This document shows positions 1 to 9,736 of a stretch of DNA of 64,000 nt, in pieces (position 1 is the stretch's first letter; each line of letters begins with the position of its first letter). Source of the stretch: Vitellaria paradoxa. Taxonomy: Eukaryota; Streptophyta; Magnoliopsida; Ericales; Sapotaceae. The position numbers were made by a program, and so were the translations under genes. The notes beneath the pieces are model-generated. The model had not been told where the DNA came from. It searched no databases and saw only the letters and a program-made list of their open reading frames with translations. The DNA is taken from assembly GCA_019916065.1 (NCBI GenBank), contig CM034233.1:38852862-38916861 (forward strand), read 5' to 3'.

Positions 1-2
1 AA

Positions 3-305
3 TGGGCTGAGGTAAGTATAGATGATGAGTGGTTAGATGCACCCTCTTACGCCACAGACACCGACACCATAGAATCTGAAACAAGTTCTTTGTCTGAGTA
101 CTTTGATATGCCACCCCTAGAAGACGTCCTTGGAAATGAAAGTAGTAACATTGAGTCTAGGGAGGATGGTGATGTTTACAATGAACTAGACCAAGATGAT
201 AATTTTGCTACTTCATTGCAACTACTTTTTGAGTATCACCCAACTTTTGATTCTATCGAAGACAACATGAGGTACTCCTTAACCTTTCCTTATCTTTTAT
301 GTTAA
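3..305 (+). CDS. C-terminal part of E1 gag (5' partial)
   Basis: The frame is open from the window edge (first full codon at position 3) to TAA at 303-305, about 100 codons. The peptide is strongly acidic and rich in Asp, Glu and Ser, with no zinc knuckle or recognisable domain. The intact gag of the related E7 has the same kind of long acidic C-terminal region, so I read this as the tail of a gag-like structural protein. The last dozen or so residues are hydrophobic and may be read-through into noncoding sequence. Assignment is by context and composition. Confidence 0.5.
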   Translation, partial: WAEVSIDDEWLDAPSYATDTDTIESETSSLSEYFDMPPLEDVLGNESSNIESREDGDVYNELDQDDNFATSLQLLFEYHPTFDSIEDNMRYSLTFPYLLC

Positions 306-460
306 TTTCATTTCGTTTATTCTTTTTATTATTACATTTATGTTCATATTCTTCTCAATTCAGGTTGTGGGGTATATACATCATCCTTATCATGCTCATT
401 GCACACACTACGCACCCACATATGCTTCTTGTTTTTCACATTGAGGACAATGTTTAGTGT

Positions 461-474
461 AGGTTGGGGGGGTA
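461..474 (+). other. Internal polypurine string resembling a second PPT
   Basis: AGGTTGGGGGGGTA lies about 155 bp after the gag stop. It resembles the polypurine tract that abuts the LTR in the same family, and E7 has the same string at the equivalent place (40591-40603). The priming role is inferred. Confidence 0.4.
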
Positions 475-1145
475 GAATTCGCATGATGATATGTGCTCTT
501 ATGGTTTGGTTAATTGTGAAATTAAGTGAGATGGTAAAAAGTGAATTCTGTTCAACTCTTAATAGGAAACATAATTCAAGTGGAGTGTGTGATAACTTTG
601 TGCATTTTTGGACTATCATGGTGGAAAGTTTATGTGCTTAGGAGTAGATTTTATTTGATATTGGTTACTTGAGCATCTTTGGACTAGGTAGAGACTTACA
701 CCCTTTTATGGTGAGCTTTTGAGCCTTATATTCTTTTCTTGAGGGGTTGCACATGCTTATATTTCTTTTGCTCTTCACCTTGGATTTCATTGCATCGATT
801 GCATCACAAACACTTACATGAGTATCTATATGGCACATTATGAGTTGTTGCAAGCTTTGAAAATGATGCTAGGCTTTCTTTGTCATTTTGAGCTTTTTTG
901 TCCTTTCTTGGTTATGAATTACCCTAAGAACCAACTTGAAGCCTTTTCAACAATGTGTGTGATACATATATATATTTTCCTTGATTTCCCCCTCTTATAT
1001 TATTCCCTAACTTTATTCACACACTTTAAGCCTTACCTTCATATGTCTTGGGTTGTAAAAGTGCTTTAATGTTAATGGTGTGAATGGAGAATGAAAACTT
1101 GTCGGAGGGGAGATTCTAATTGATGTTTTGTTTATTTCAAGTATT

Positions 1146-1216
1146 GAAAAAAAAAAAAAAACAGAAAAAAAAAGAAAAAAAAAGAGAAAAAAAAAGAAAA
1201 GAAAAGAAAAAAAAAT
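1146..1216 (+). repeat. A-rich purine tract inside E1
   Basis: About 70 bp made almost only of A with scattered G (runs of A broken by AGA or AGAAA). E7 has a matching pyrimidine tract on the plus strand at about 39745-39808, so the tract sits at the same relative place in both elements. Confidence 0.8.
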
Positions 1217-2123
1217 TTATCATTTCTTTGGTTTAATAAATTGTGGGACTTATACATTAGTTGCAATTTTTGCAATTGTCCCAAGAGTAGTATTTAGTGT
1301 GAATGAACTTCTTGTTGGGCTCATTGTTGGGGTTTGGAAAGGAAGTGGGTAGTTAGGGAGTTGTGTGCACTTGAACATCTTTTCTCCCAAGATATGTGTC
1401 TTGATTTCCATCCTCCTTTGTTAACCACTACCCCTAGCCAAGTTACAACCAAACTAAAGACCTAGTGGATTCTAAGTAAGCAACTCTTATATGGTGCATG
1501 TAGTGGCATTGTGTAGGTTATGTGATGTGATTTTTTACATATGCATTGAAACATGGTTAGGAGCTGTCCACTTTGAGTTTCATTTTAATTCATTCATATA
1601 TTATGGAGTTATGTGCAACTAGGATAGCATTTTATGCTAATAGGAATGTGTGAACCTTTGAATGAGTGAATTTCTTTCTATAAGTGGAATCCTGTGAGCT
1701 TTTGAAGTCAAAACTTAGTTCCAGTTATGCTCTTGAGACCTTGTTCAATAAATGAAACAAATTTTGCACACATGCTTCTTCTACTTTAATAGTCCAAGCA
1801 TTATGCTTAGCACTTGGAAATTACACATGATATGTAGATTTTGTAACTTATTGAGCTTGAACTTAATTCATCTTAGATTCGGATCACTTTTTGACACTTT
1901 GAGACCATTCCATAGAATTTTGTGGGTAGATTCACTGCAAACCCTCACGAGACCTTACTCATCCACTAGGGGGAACCTAGGGGTTTAAAGGGCTTGCTAC
2001 ACGTAGTTAAGTGTAGCCGTGTTTCCAACAAAAAGAGAAATAGGATAGTAGTTGCATCTCATTTTAATAAAGAACATCATGCATTTCATTTAATAAAGAG
2101 CATTGATAGGGACTAGTAATGTT

Positions 2124-2137
2124 CAAGTTAGGGGATG
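2124..2137 (+). other. Polypurine tract (PPT) of E1
   Basis: The purine-rich string CAAGTTAGGGGATG directly precedes the LTR start. It corresponds to the tract next to the 3' LTR of E7 (AGTTGGGGGGTG) and would prime plus-strand DNA synthesis. Confidence 0.6.
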
Positions 2138-2139
2138 TG

Positions 2140-2163
2140 ATTACACTTGAAAAGTGTAATTAC
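2140..2163. repeat. Inverted repeat at the LTR terminus
   Basis: TTACACTT and AAGTGTAA flank a 3 bp spacer right at the 5' end of the LTR. The same hairpin starts the E7 LTRs, and the E2 LTR starts with a different sequence of the same form (GATTGTACT...AGTACAATC). Confidence 0.75.
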
Positions 2164-2408
2164 AAACTCCCTAACTCAACACTTATTCATGCATTTAAAT
2201 AATTAAAGTTGAAGTTTTAGTGTTATTGTATTACTTATACTTTTATTGTTTATTTGCAGAGAAAAGGGCAAGGATGTCGAAGTTTATAGCTATGGAAATG
2301 GCCGAGAAAATGAAGGAAATGTTATGGTTCAAACCTTACCTTGGATGGCCAAGACTAGCCCAAAGACTCAACCTAAAGGAGGAAGAAAAGCAAGAAATAA
2401 AGACACTT

Positions 2409-2493
2409 GGGGGTCGGGACCGTCCATCTAATGGTCGGGAATTGAGAAAAAGGCTTTCTGTGGTCCCGACCCCCAAATTAGACGGTCGGGACC
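2409..2493. repeat. GC-rich inverted repeats in the E1 U3 region
   Basis: GGGGGTCGGGACC (2409-2421) has a perfect inverted partner at 2462-2474. GGTCGGGA recurs at 2433-2440 and GGTCGGGACC at 2484-2493. The cluster lies about 60-140 bp upstream of the TATA box in otherwise AT-rich DNA and is missing from the E7 LTRs. Confidence 0.8.
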
Positions 2494-2548
2494 ACCGTGT
2501 ATCCAAAATCCAAGAATTAAAGCACCTCATTTAGGGTTTCATGGCATC

Positions 2549-2556
2549 TATATAAA
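2549..2556 (+). promoter_or_regulatory. Probable TATA box of the E1 LTR promoter
   Basis: TATATAAA lies within CTATATAAAGAG in the LTR, downstream of the GC-rich repeats. This would put the U3/R border near 2580. Confidence 0.55.
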
Positions 2557-3812
2557 GAGCTATTGCACGGCCAAGAAGGAGGAGAAGCCCCTTTTGATTT
2601 TGCACCTTCAATTGAGTGTTAGAATAGAATTTTGAGAGTTTTTAGATTAGTTTTTTTAAACTTGGATGCGTGGATTCATGGTTTTCATTGGAGCTTTCAT
2701 CATTGTCTTTGTAGTGATTCTTCACCTCGTCTTTTATATTCGCTTTACGTTGTAAGTTGCACTTTAATCTATTTCGTTTTATTTCGATTTGTTTCGTAAT
2801 ATCATGTTTTGCTTGTTTCAATTCTCTTTTCGTATGATTAAATGCTATTTTATTGTTTTTAAGATGCTTAAAGTAGTCGTAGCGTAAAACCCTAATCTTG
2901 ATTCAACGAATCAAGAAAGGGTAGTTCACAAAAAGCTTTGGGGTGTTCGTAGTCTCTTCGCGAAGGTTGCGAAACCTTTTTCGAAGGGATTTACCTTTCA
3001 AAATCTATTTTTCTTCTGTTTCGAAAACATTCGAATACGAAAATTCTTAACCAAATCCGTGCGAGATCACTGGTATGAATTTTCGTAACCAAATTTCAAA
3101 TACTTTTGAATAGAATTAAAAATCAGATTTTTATTAATATTTTGGTGTTTAATTGAGAAACTCTAGGAAACAAAGGTCTTTAACCATATCCGCTTGAGAT
3201 CACTGGTACTGACCTTTAATTATAACATTTTCAAAACTTTTCAAATTAACCCTGTTCTTCAAATAAACACACCCCAAGGCAAAGTAGTGAACTACCCGAA
3301 CTTGACGTTGAATCAAGATTCTTACTAGTATTGAATTTCAATCCAATTTAATTCTAATTATAATAGAGTAATTTTGAAGCTGAAAGTGTTTTGTTAATGT
3401 TATTTTAAAATTTTGCCATCTCATTTGATTCCCTTTAAAATTCTGAATGCCCTATTTAGTTTAATTTTAACTAGTTTATATTGAACTTGTCTTTAATTTT
3501 ATTGAATCCTTAAACTTAGTAAGCATAAACTTCCAAATTTAATTCTCTTTAGTTTTAAAATTCAGTCCACATCCTAAAAACTTAAACACATTAGGCTCCC
3601 TGTGGAATTCAACCTCGGACTCACCGAGTTTAAAACTGTGACTACCCTCTTGCACTTGAGAGGTAAAAAGCCCGAACACAATTTAGGGTCGGTCAGGTGG
3701 CAATAAAGAAAATCAAATCATGAATGATAATTCGTTAAAGTAATAGAAAAATGAAATGCAAACCTAAACACTACTCCTAATATATTTTTATTCATCGATC
3801 CAAAAATTTCAA

Positions 3813-4757
3813 TCATTCAAATGGAGGTGGGTCCTCCAACTCCCAAGATTCCACCTTGGCCATAAAATTTTTAAGATACGGTTTCAAACGATGGCCATTC
3901 ACTTGTAAAACTTGCCCATTCACAAGGTTTTCAATTTCAAATGCCCCAAATTCATTCATAGACTTGATAATGTAAGGCCCAACCCATCTTGATTTCAAAT
4001 TCCCACGACAAAGATGTAACCTAGAATCATACAAAAGAACTTTCTGACCTACATGTAACTATTTTTGCAAAATTTTTAAATCATGTAACCTTTTCATGGT
4101 GATCTTGGAGGCCTTTGAGTTCTCATAAGCATCATGCCTAATTTTCTCCAATTCATTCAATTGCAATTTCCTTTGAATGCTTGACTCATCTATGTTCTCA
4201 TTGAATTGTCTTATAGCCCAGTATGCCTTGTGCTCCATTTCCACAGGCAAGTGGCAAGCCTTTCCATAAACAAACGTATAGGGAGACATACCTAAAATGG
4301 TCTTATATGCTGTTATGTATGCCTATAGTGCATCTATTAACCTCAAAGACCAATCCTTCCTATTTAGGTTCACAGTTTTCTCAATTATCCTCTTTATCTC
4401 CCTGTTAGCCAATTCAGCTTGACCACTAGTTTGGGGATGATAGGCTGTTCCCACCTTGTGAACTACCCCATATTTCTTCATCAACAAACCCACGGGTCTA
4501 TTGCAAAAATGTGTTCCTCTGTCACTAATCATTGCCCTTGGCATACCAAATCGAGAAAACACATTCATCTTTAAAAACTTGATCACTACCCAATGGTCAT
4601 TTGTTCTAGTAGGAGTGGCCTCTACCCATTTAGACACATTATCCACGGTAGCCACCAAAATGTATTCATAACCAAAGGAATTGAAAAATGGCCCCATAAG
4701 GTCCATTCCCCAACAATCAAAGATATCTAAGACATAAATGGGGTGCAAAGGCATCAT
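3813..4757 (-). pseudogene. E2 integrase, catalytic core and C-terminal part (broken)
   Basis: Integrase would join element cDNA to host DNA. The core piece (4757-4323) contains W-G-M-D-L-M-G-P-F, the [10 protein letters not shown] segment, the SDRGTHF segment and YHPQTSGQ(A/V)E, matching gypsy integrase blocks with the DDE residues. The following pieces (4289-4059 and 4034-3813) carry the AYKTxxGMSPY / ACHLPVE region and the C-terminal [10 protein letters not shown] block, ending with ...EDPPPFE and a stop at 3813. The pieces are split by stops and frame changes near 4320 and 4058-4035. It is close in layout to E3's integrase end (23140-23931). Confidence 0.85.
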
Positions 4758-4883
4758 ATTTCTCTTAGTTAGTCATCCAAGCTTGTGACATCTATCACAT
4801 GCAAGGCAAAAAGCATGAACATCTTTAAACATGGTAGGCCAGTACAATCCACATTGTACGATCTTGGCCACAGTCTTTTTGGC

Positions 4884-5624
4884 CTAAAAGTGACCACCAC
4901 ATGCCAAGGTATGACAAAATCTCATCACACTTTGAAACTCACTATCAGGAATACACCTCCTAATGACTTGGTCTGGACAGTATTTGAAAAGATAAGGCTC
5001 ATCCCAGAAAAAGAATTTCACATTCCTAAAGAATTTCTTCCTATCCAGTAAAGTCCAATGGGAGGATATCATGCTTGAAGCTAAATAGTTTGCTATATCT
5101 ACATACCAAGGAACTTGGGAAGACTCAATGGTAGACACAAGAAGTAGCTCCTCATCTAGAAAGGTCTCATTAATGGGAGGGTCATAAGCTGTCAAGTCTT
5201 GTTGAGAAAGTCCAGAAAGATGATCAGCTACTACATTTTCTTCCCCCCGTTTATCTCTAATCTCTAAATCAAACTCCTGAAGTAGTAAAATCCATCTAAT
5301 CAACCTAGGCTTGGAGTCTTGTTTGGTGAGAAGGTATTTAAGGGCAGCATGATCTGTGTAGACTATGACATGTGAGCCAATCAAATAAGACCTAAACTTA
5401 TCTAGTGCATATACTACTGCCAATAACTCCTTCTTAGTTGTAGTGTAATTCTTTTGGGAGTCACTAAAGGACTTACTAGCATAGTCCAGTACATAAGGTC
5501 TTTTGTCTTTCCATTGACCCAAGACTGCACCTATGGCACAATCAGTGGCATCACACATCAATTCGAAAGGTGATGTCCAGTCAGGTGTCTGAATAATAGG
5601 GGCTGAAGTGAGTAACCCCTTCAA
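4884..5624 (-). pseudogene. E2 RNase H and integrase N-terminal region
   Basis: An open stretch of 246 codons. It begins in the connection/RNase H region ([18 protein letters not shown], then [20 protein letters not shown] and [11 protein letters not shown]) and runs through the ADHLSGL block into the integrase N-terminal region ([15 protein letters not shown] and [10 protein letters not shown]). RNase H removes the RNA strand during reverse transcription. This is the longest uninterrupted piece of E2 pol, but its neighbours on both sides are out of frame or stopped, so it is a fragment of a broken polyprotein. Confidence 0.85.
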
Positions 5625-5685
5625 CTTTTCAAATGCAGCCTGACACTCATGGGTTCAGTCAAAAGGTGCATCATATGCTAAAAGG

Positions 5686-6345
5686 TTACACAATAGTTGG
5701 GGCTATAGCACTAAAAGATGCAGTGAACCTTCTATAGAACCTCACGTGACCCAGAAATGATCTCACGTCTTTCACACATCTAGGGGTCGAAAGTTTTTGA
5801 ATGATTTCTACCTTAGCCTTATCTATTTCGATACCCCAAGAGGAAACAACATGGCTTAGGACAATACCTTGTGTCACCATAAAGTGACATTTCTCCCAAT
5901 TCAACACTAGATTTTTCTCTTCACATCTTGCTAACACCTTTTCTAGATTCCTCAAACATGCCTCAAAATCACTCCCATACATAGTGAAATCATCCATGAA
6001 CACCTCAAGAAACTTTTCCACAACATCGCTAAAAATACTCATCACGCACCTTTGAAATGTGGCCGGCGTATTACACAAACCGAAAGGCATGTGCCAGTAC
6101 GTAAAGGTACCAAAAGGGCATGTGAATGTTGTATACTCTTGATCCTCAAGGGCTATCTCGATTTGGTTGTAACTAGAACACCCATCAAGAAAGCAGTAAA
6201 ATGGTTGTCCTACTACCTTCTCTAAGACCTGATCAATGAAGGGCAAGGGGAAATATCTTTCCTAGTCACGGCATTTAATTTCCTATAATCAATGCACATG
6301 TGCCACCCTGTTTGAATCCTAGTCGGCACAAGTTCATTGCTTTCA
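5686..6345 (-). pseudogene. E2 reverse transcriptase (broken)
   Basis: From 6345 downward the strand reads the YRKLNAVTRKD block, then a frame change near 6250, then FIDQVLEKVVG, FLDGCSSYNQI, PFGTFTYWHMPFGLCN and the catalytic FMDDF box (about 6000). The HVRFYRRF block closes it. The FMDD form of the YxDD catalytic motif and the PFGLCN wording are usual for the Athila/Tat branch of Ty3-gypsy. The frame change between the first and second blocks inactivates it. Confidence 0.85.
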
Positions 6346-6348
6346 TTC

Positions 6349-7821
6349 TTAACAACCATAACTCCAGACTTCTTTGGGACGACCCTGGGTAGGACTCACC
6401 CATTGAGAATCAGAAATAGGATATATGATCTCAGCATCTAAGAGCTTTAGGACTTCACCCTTAACTACCTCCTTCATGTTAGGATTCAACCTCCTCTGAG
6501 GTTGTCTCACTAGTTTAGCTCCCTCCTCTAAATAAATGGAGTGTGTGCAAATGAGTGGGCTAATCCCATGAAGGTCTGCAATTGTCCAACCTAGAGCCTT
6601 CTTGTGTCCTTTCAACGTCTCAACTAAATTCTCTTCTTGGTCCTTAGTAAGCTGGGAAGATATGACCACTGGGTATGACTCATCCTCTCCTAAAAATACA
6701 TATTTAAGCTCACTAGGAAGAGGTTTCCTAGCAGGCTCGGGTGGCTTGACATTGGAAGATTCAGGGTTGACCAAGGTTAGGGCAAGATTCTCTAAAGATT
6801 GGTCAGACTGCTCTATAGACATGATGGGTGCACTATCTAACCAATTCAACACCTCCAAGACATTCTCATCATCAAACTCATCCCTATAATCTTTTCCATC
6901 TCCTAATGTCAATGCATTCTCCAAAGAGTCACTAACAAACTCCCTCTCAACATATTCCTCTATAACTGTCTGAATCAAATCCACATCTCTTACATCCTCC
7001 TCTTCTTCCATGGGCTGCTTAGTGACTCTAAAAATGTTCATCTCAGCTGTTAAATTCCCAAAGGAGATTTTCATAGGACCATTCCTACAATTGATGACCA
7101 CATTAGTGGTTGCTAGAAAAGGTCTTCCTAATATGATAGGAATGGGTGGAATGGAACCTTGAGGGGTAGGCTAAGTGTCTAAGACAATAAATCCTAAAGG
7201 ATAGCAAAACTTATCAACTTGAATTAGCACATCCTCTAAAATTCCCCTAGGAGTCTTAACCGACCTATTAGCTAATTGCAAAGTCACTCTAGTCGACTTA
7301 AGTTCCCCCAAATCCAACTGCTAATAGACTGTGTAAGGGAGAAAGTTGACACTAGCTCCTAAATCTAGTAGGGCTTGTTTCACCTTGTGCTCACCTATGA
7401 CACATGCTATGGTAGGGCACCCTGGGTCATTATACTTTGGTGGGGTCTTATATTGAAGAATGGCACTAATTTGTTCTGCCATGAAGGCTTTTTCCTTAAC
7501 ACTCACCCTCCTCTTGACAGTACAAAGGTCTTTCAAAAACTTGGAGTAAGATGAAACCTGCTTGATTGCATCTAACAAAGGTAGGTTGATCCTTACTTGC
7601 TTGAAAACCTCAAAAATTTCTGAGTTCAACAACTCTTTCTTCGACTTGCTCAATTGGCTTGGAAAAGGTGGTCGGGGTTGGAAACCTACAACTTGTTCTC
7701 TCTCTTTGTTCTCATCTTTATTCTCCTCAACCTTGTTCTTTTTCTTCCTCTCACTTCTCTTGTTTCTCAAAACTTCTTCCACATCATCAGCATTTCTCTC
7801 TCTCTCATCATCATCACGCAT
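6349..7821 (-). pseudogene. E2 protease region and protease-RT linker (broken)
   Basis: The upstream piece (7821-7321) has a charged Lys/Glu/Arg N-terminal stretch, then the CVIGEHKVKQALLDLGASVNFLPY region. LLDLGASVN corresponds to the aspartic protease D-(T/S)-G-A active site, with Leu in place of the usual second residue. The downstream piece (7101-6349) holds the rest of the protease, an acidic linker, and the SSQLTKDQEENLVETLKGHKKALGW and ISPLICTHSIYLEEGAK region that precedes reverse transcriptase. Stops at 7321 and between 7320 and 7101 separate the pieces. Confidence 0.75.
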
Positions 7822-8181
7822 TTTCTTTTCTATTCTACTCTCACATTTCTCACGACTCTCCTATTTTTCACCATATACCATTCATTCTTTCTCATTAACC
7901 CTCAACAACCTTGGATCATCTGGCTTTTCAACTATCTTCCCACTTCTCAATGTAGTGATTGCGTGCACATGCTCATGGGTCAATTTCCCACCTAAAGTCT
8001 CACCCATATGAATTTGACCCTGAGGGTTTTGGATGGTTTGGGAAGGTAATCTACCATTTTTAGCTTGACTCTAACTTTGGATGAGCTTGGTCAATTGGTT
8101 CATAATATCCTTAATGGCTATATTGGTTTGCTCTTGATTCTTAGTAGTTTGATTGTTAATACTAATTTGACCTTGCATAAA

Positions 8182-9518
8182 CTACTGAAGGGTGTCTTCT
8201 AATGATGACTTCCTATATTGAGGTTGGAAAGAACTAGAAGATGGACCTTGTGGTTGACCTTGAGAAGGGTTTGAATTGAAATGTGGGGAATAAGGTGCAC
8301 TAGATGAATCATTCCTCCATAAAATATTGGAATGATTTCTCAACCCAGGATGGTACTGATTAGGAAGAGGAGGGTGTCCTGACTGAGCTTGAGTTTGGCT
8401 GGGGTATTGTTTAGGGAAAGTGTGTGAGGTGTTTGTGTTTGAAGTTTGCCCATACAAAACTTCCTTCAAAGTTGGAACCGTGGGGCAATCATCAGTACTA
8501 TGATCAGGAACCTCACATATGACACATTTCACTTCCCTCCTCTCGCTTACCATATTCACTTTCCTTGTCTCAAGTAACTCTACCTTCCTAGTGAGAGCAG
8601 CTATCCTAGTGCTCAAATCATCATTTTCATTCAACCTTAATTTCCCACTAGATTGTGCTTGGACTCCTCTAGACTTTAGGTGTGAAGGTGATGTTACCTC
8701 CCAAGATTTGGTATTTTTAGCCAACTCTTCCAAAAACTCATAGGCTTTCTCAGCCGACTTATCAAGAAACTACCATTACTCATTGTACCCACTAACTGTT
8801 TATGCTCAGATGGCAATGCATTATAGAAAAAACTACACAATCACCAAATCAAAAATGCATGATGAGGACATGCATTACATAAATCCTTAAACCTCTCCCA
8901 TGCATGAAAAAATGACTCACCTGGTTGACATGCAAAATTCATGATTTGTTTTTGCATCATTAATGTTTTGTGAGCTGGGAAATACTTTTTCAAAAATTTC
9001 GCTTGCATTTCTCTCCATGTGCCAATGGAGTGAGGTCTTAAGGAATTGAGCCATATTTTCACCTTATCCTTCAAAGAAAATGGAAACAATCGCAACCTTA
9101 CGGTGTCTTCACTCACATTTTGATCCAAGCAAGTGGCACACACATCCTTAAACTCTTTCATGTATGTGTATGGGCTTTTCGAATCCATGCCATGAAATGT
9201 GGGCAACAATTGTATTGTGCTAGGCTTGAAAGTGAAATTCCTCTGATTTAGAGGAAGAATTATGCAAGAAGGGGTAGTTTGTCGCACGGGGTGCAACAAC
9301 TCCCGCAATGGTCATGCATCTAAAGGAGCTATGGCCTGATGGCCATCTTGTCCATTATCTCCCAAATTTCCATGAAATGCGTTAAATAAGTAGAAACAGA
9401 TGATGATGATGGTGATTGTGGTGTAGATGATGTGGATGATGAAGTCAATGAATTCCTTTGTTGGTTGAGGTTGTGGATGCAAAATAGACTGAACAATCCT
9501 ACCTGACCTAAGATGCAT
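8182..9518 (-). pseudogene. E2 gag (broken)
   Basis: The start is placed at the ATG at 9518 because MHLRSGR is the usual opening of Athila-type gag. The retrotransposon gag core (LFPFSLKDKVKIWLNSL, FLKKYFPAHKT, ESFFHAWERFKDL) lies at about 9130-8850. An in-frame TGA near 9312, a stop near 8841 and a frameshift near 8760 break it. The 8733-8182 piece carries a zinc knuckle, C-x2-C-x4-H-x4-C (CVICEVPDHSTDDC), at about 8520-8480. Gag would form the cytoplasmic particle. Confidence 0.85.
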
Positions 9519-9714
9519 GCACAAGATGCACCAAATGCACAAGCACAAGCAATTTATGAATGTTTACTAGCTTATTTCAAATCAAAACCTACTAATGTAA
9601 AAGTAAAGAGGATGGAACAGATTACTCAACAAGTGTGCAATCCGTCATTATAAATGGTGGTGAGGACGAATCCGCCCAAACATCCCAAGATTATCGTTCA
9701 CCATTGCTTAACAC

Positions 9715-9732
9715 TCCCTGGCAACGGCACCA
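9715..9732 (-). other. Primer-binding site of E2 (tRNA-Asp type)
   Basis: TCCCTGGCAACGGCACCA on the plus strand matches the plant tRNA-Asp 3' end (TCCCCGGCAACGGCGCCA) with two mismatches. It lies 4 bp from the LTR edge at 9737. Confidence 0.85.
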
Positions 9733-9736
9733 AAAG

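Larger units (their letters stand above)
306..2137 (+). other. Conserved noncoding internal region of E1
   Basis: About 1.8 kb between gag and the 3' LTR with no sizeable frame that resembles a protein. Long stretches match the reverse complement of 38.85-40.7 kb in E7, roughly 85-90% by eye where I aligned them. Shared landmarks are a GAGGACAATG block (442-451), a polypurine string at 461-474, an A-rich tract at 1146-1216 and a block around 1930-2080. The conserved stretch continues up to the polypurine tract just before the LTR. Confidence 0.7.
1..3695 (+). mobile_element. E1: left-truncated pol-less LTR retroelement (TR-GAG-like)
   Basis: The window opens inside this element. In order it shows the tail of a gag-like frame, about 1.8 kb of noncoding internal sequence, a polypurine tract and a full 3' LTR ending at 3695. 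It is related to E7 (37373-44588, opposite strand): the LTR starts and the noncoding blocks match closely. No protease, reverse transcriptase or integrase lies between the gag tail and the LTR, so like E7 it is probably non-autonomous. It appears inserted into E2, whose pol stops just to the right. The right-hand target-site duplication would be GGTGG (3696-3700); the left copy is outside the window. Confidence 0.8.
2138..3695 (+). repeat. 3' LTR of E1 (about 1558 bp)
   Basis: It starts TGATTACACTTG after a purine tract and ends GGTCA, giving TG...CA termini. The start, a middle block (about 2880-2940) and the last 100 bp match the E7 LTRs. It differs by an extra block of about 350 bp (roughly 2270-2640), which carries GC-rich inverted repeats and a TATA box. 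Two degenerate repeats of about 130 bp lie at about 3040-3240, each with GAGATCACTGGTA or a close variant; E7 has three related units. Confidence 0.8.

Noticed and set aside
9715..9732. tRNA-Asp gene fragments (also 43099-43116)
   Set aside because: Only the 18 nt complementary to the tRNA 3' end is present, next to LTR edges, so these are primer-binding sites.
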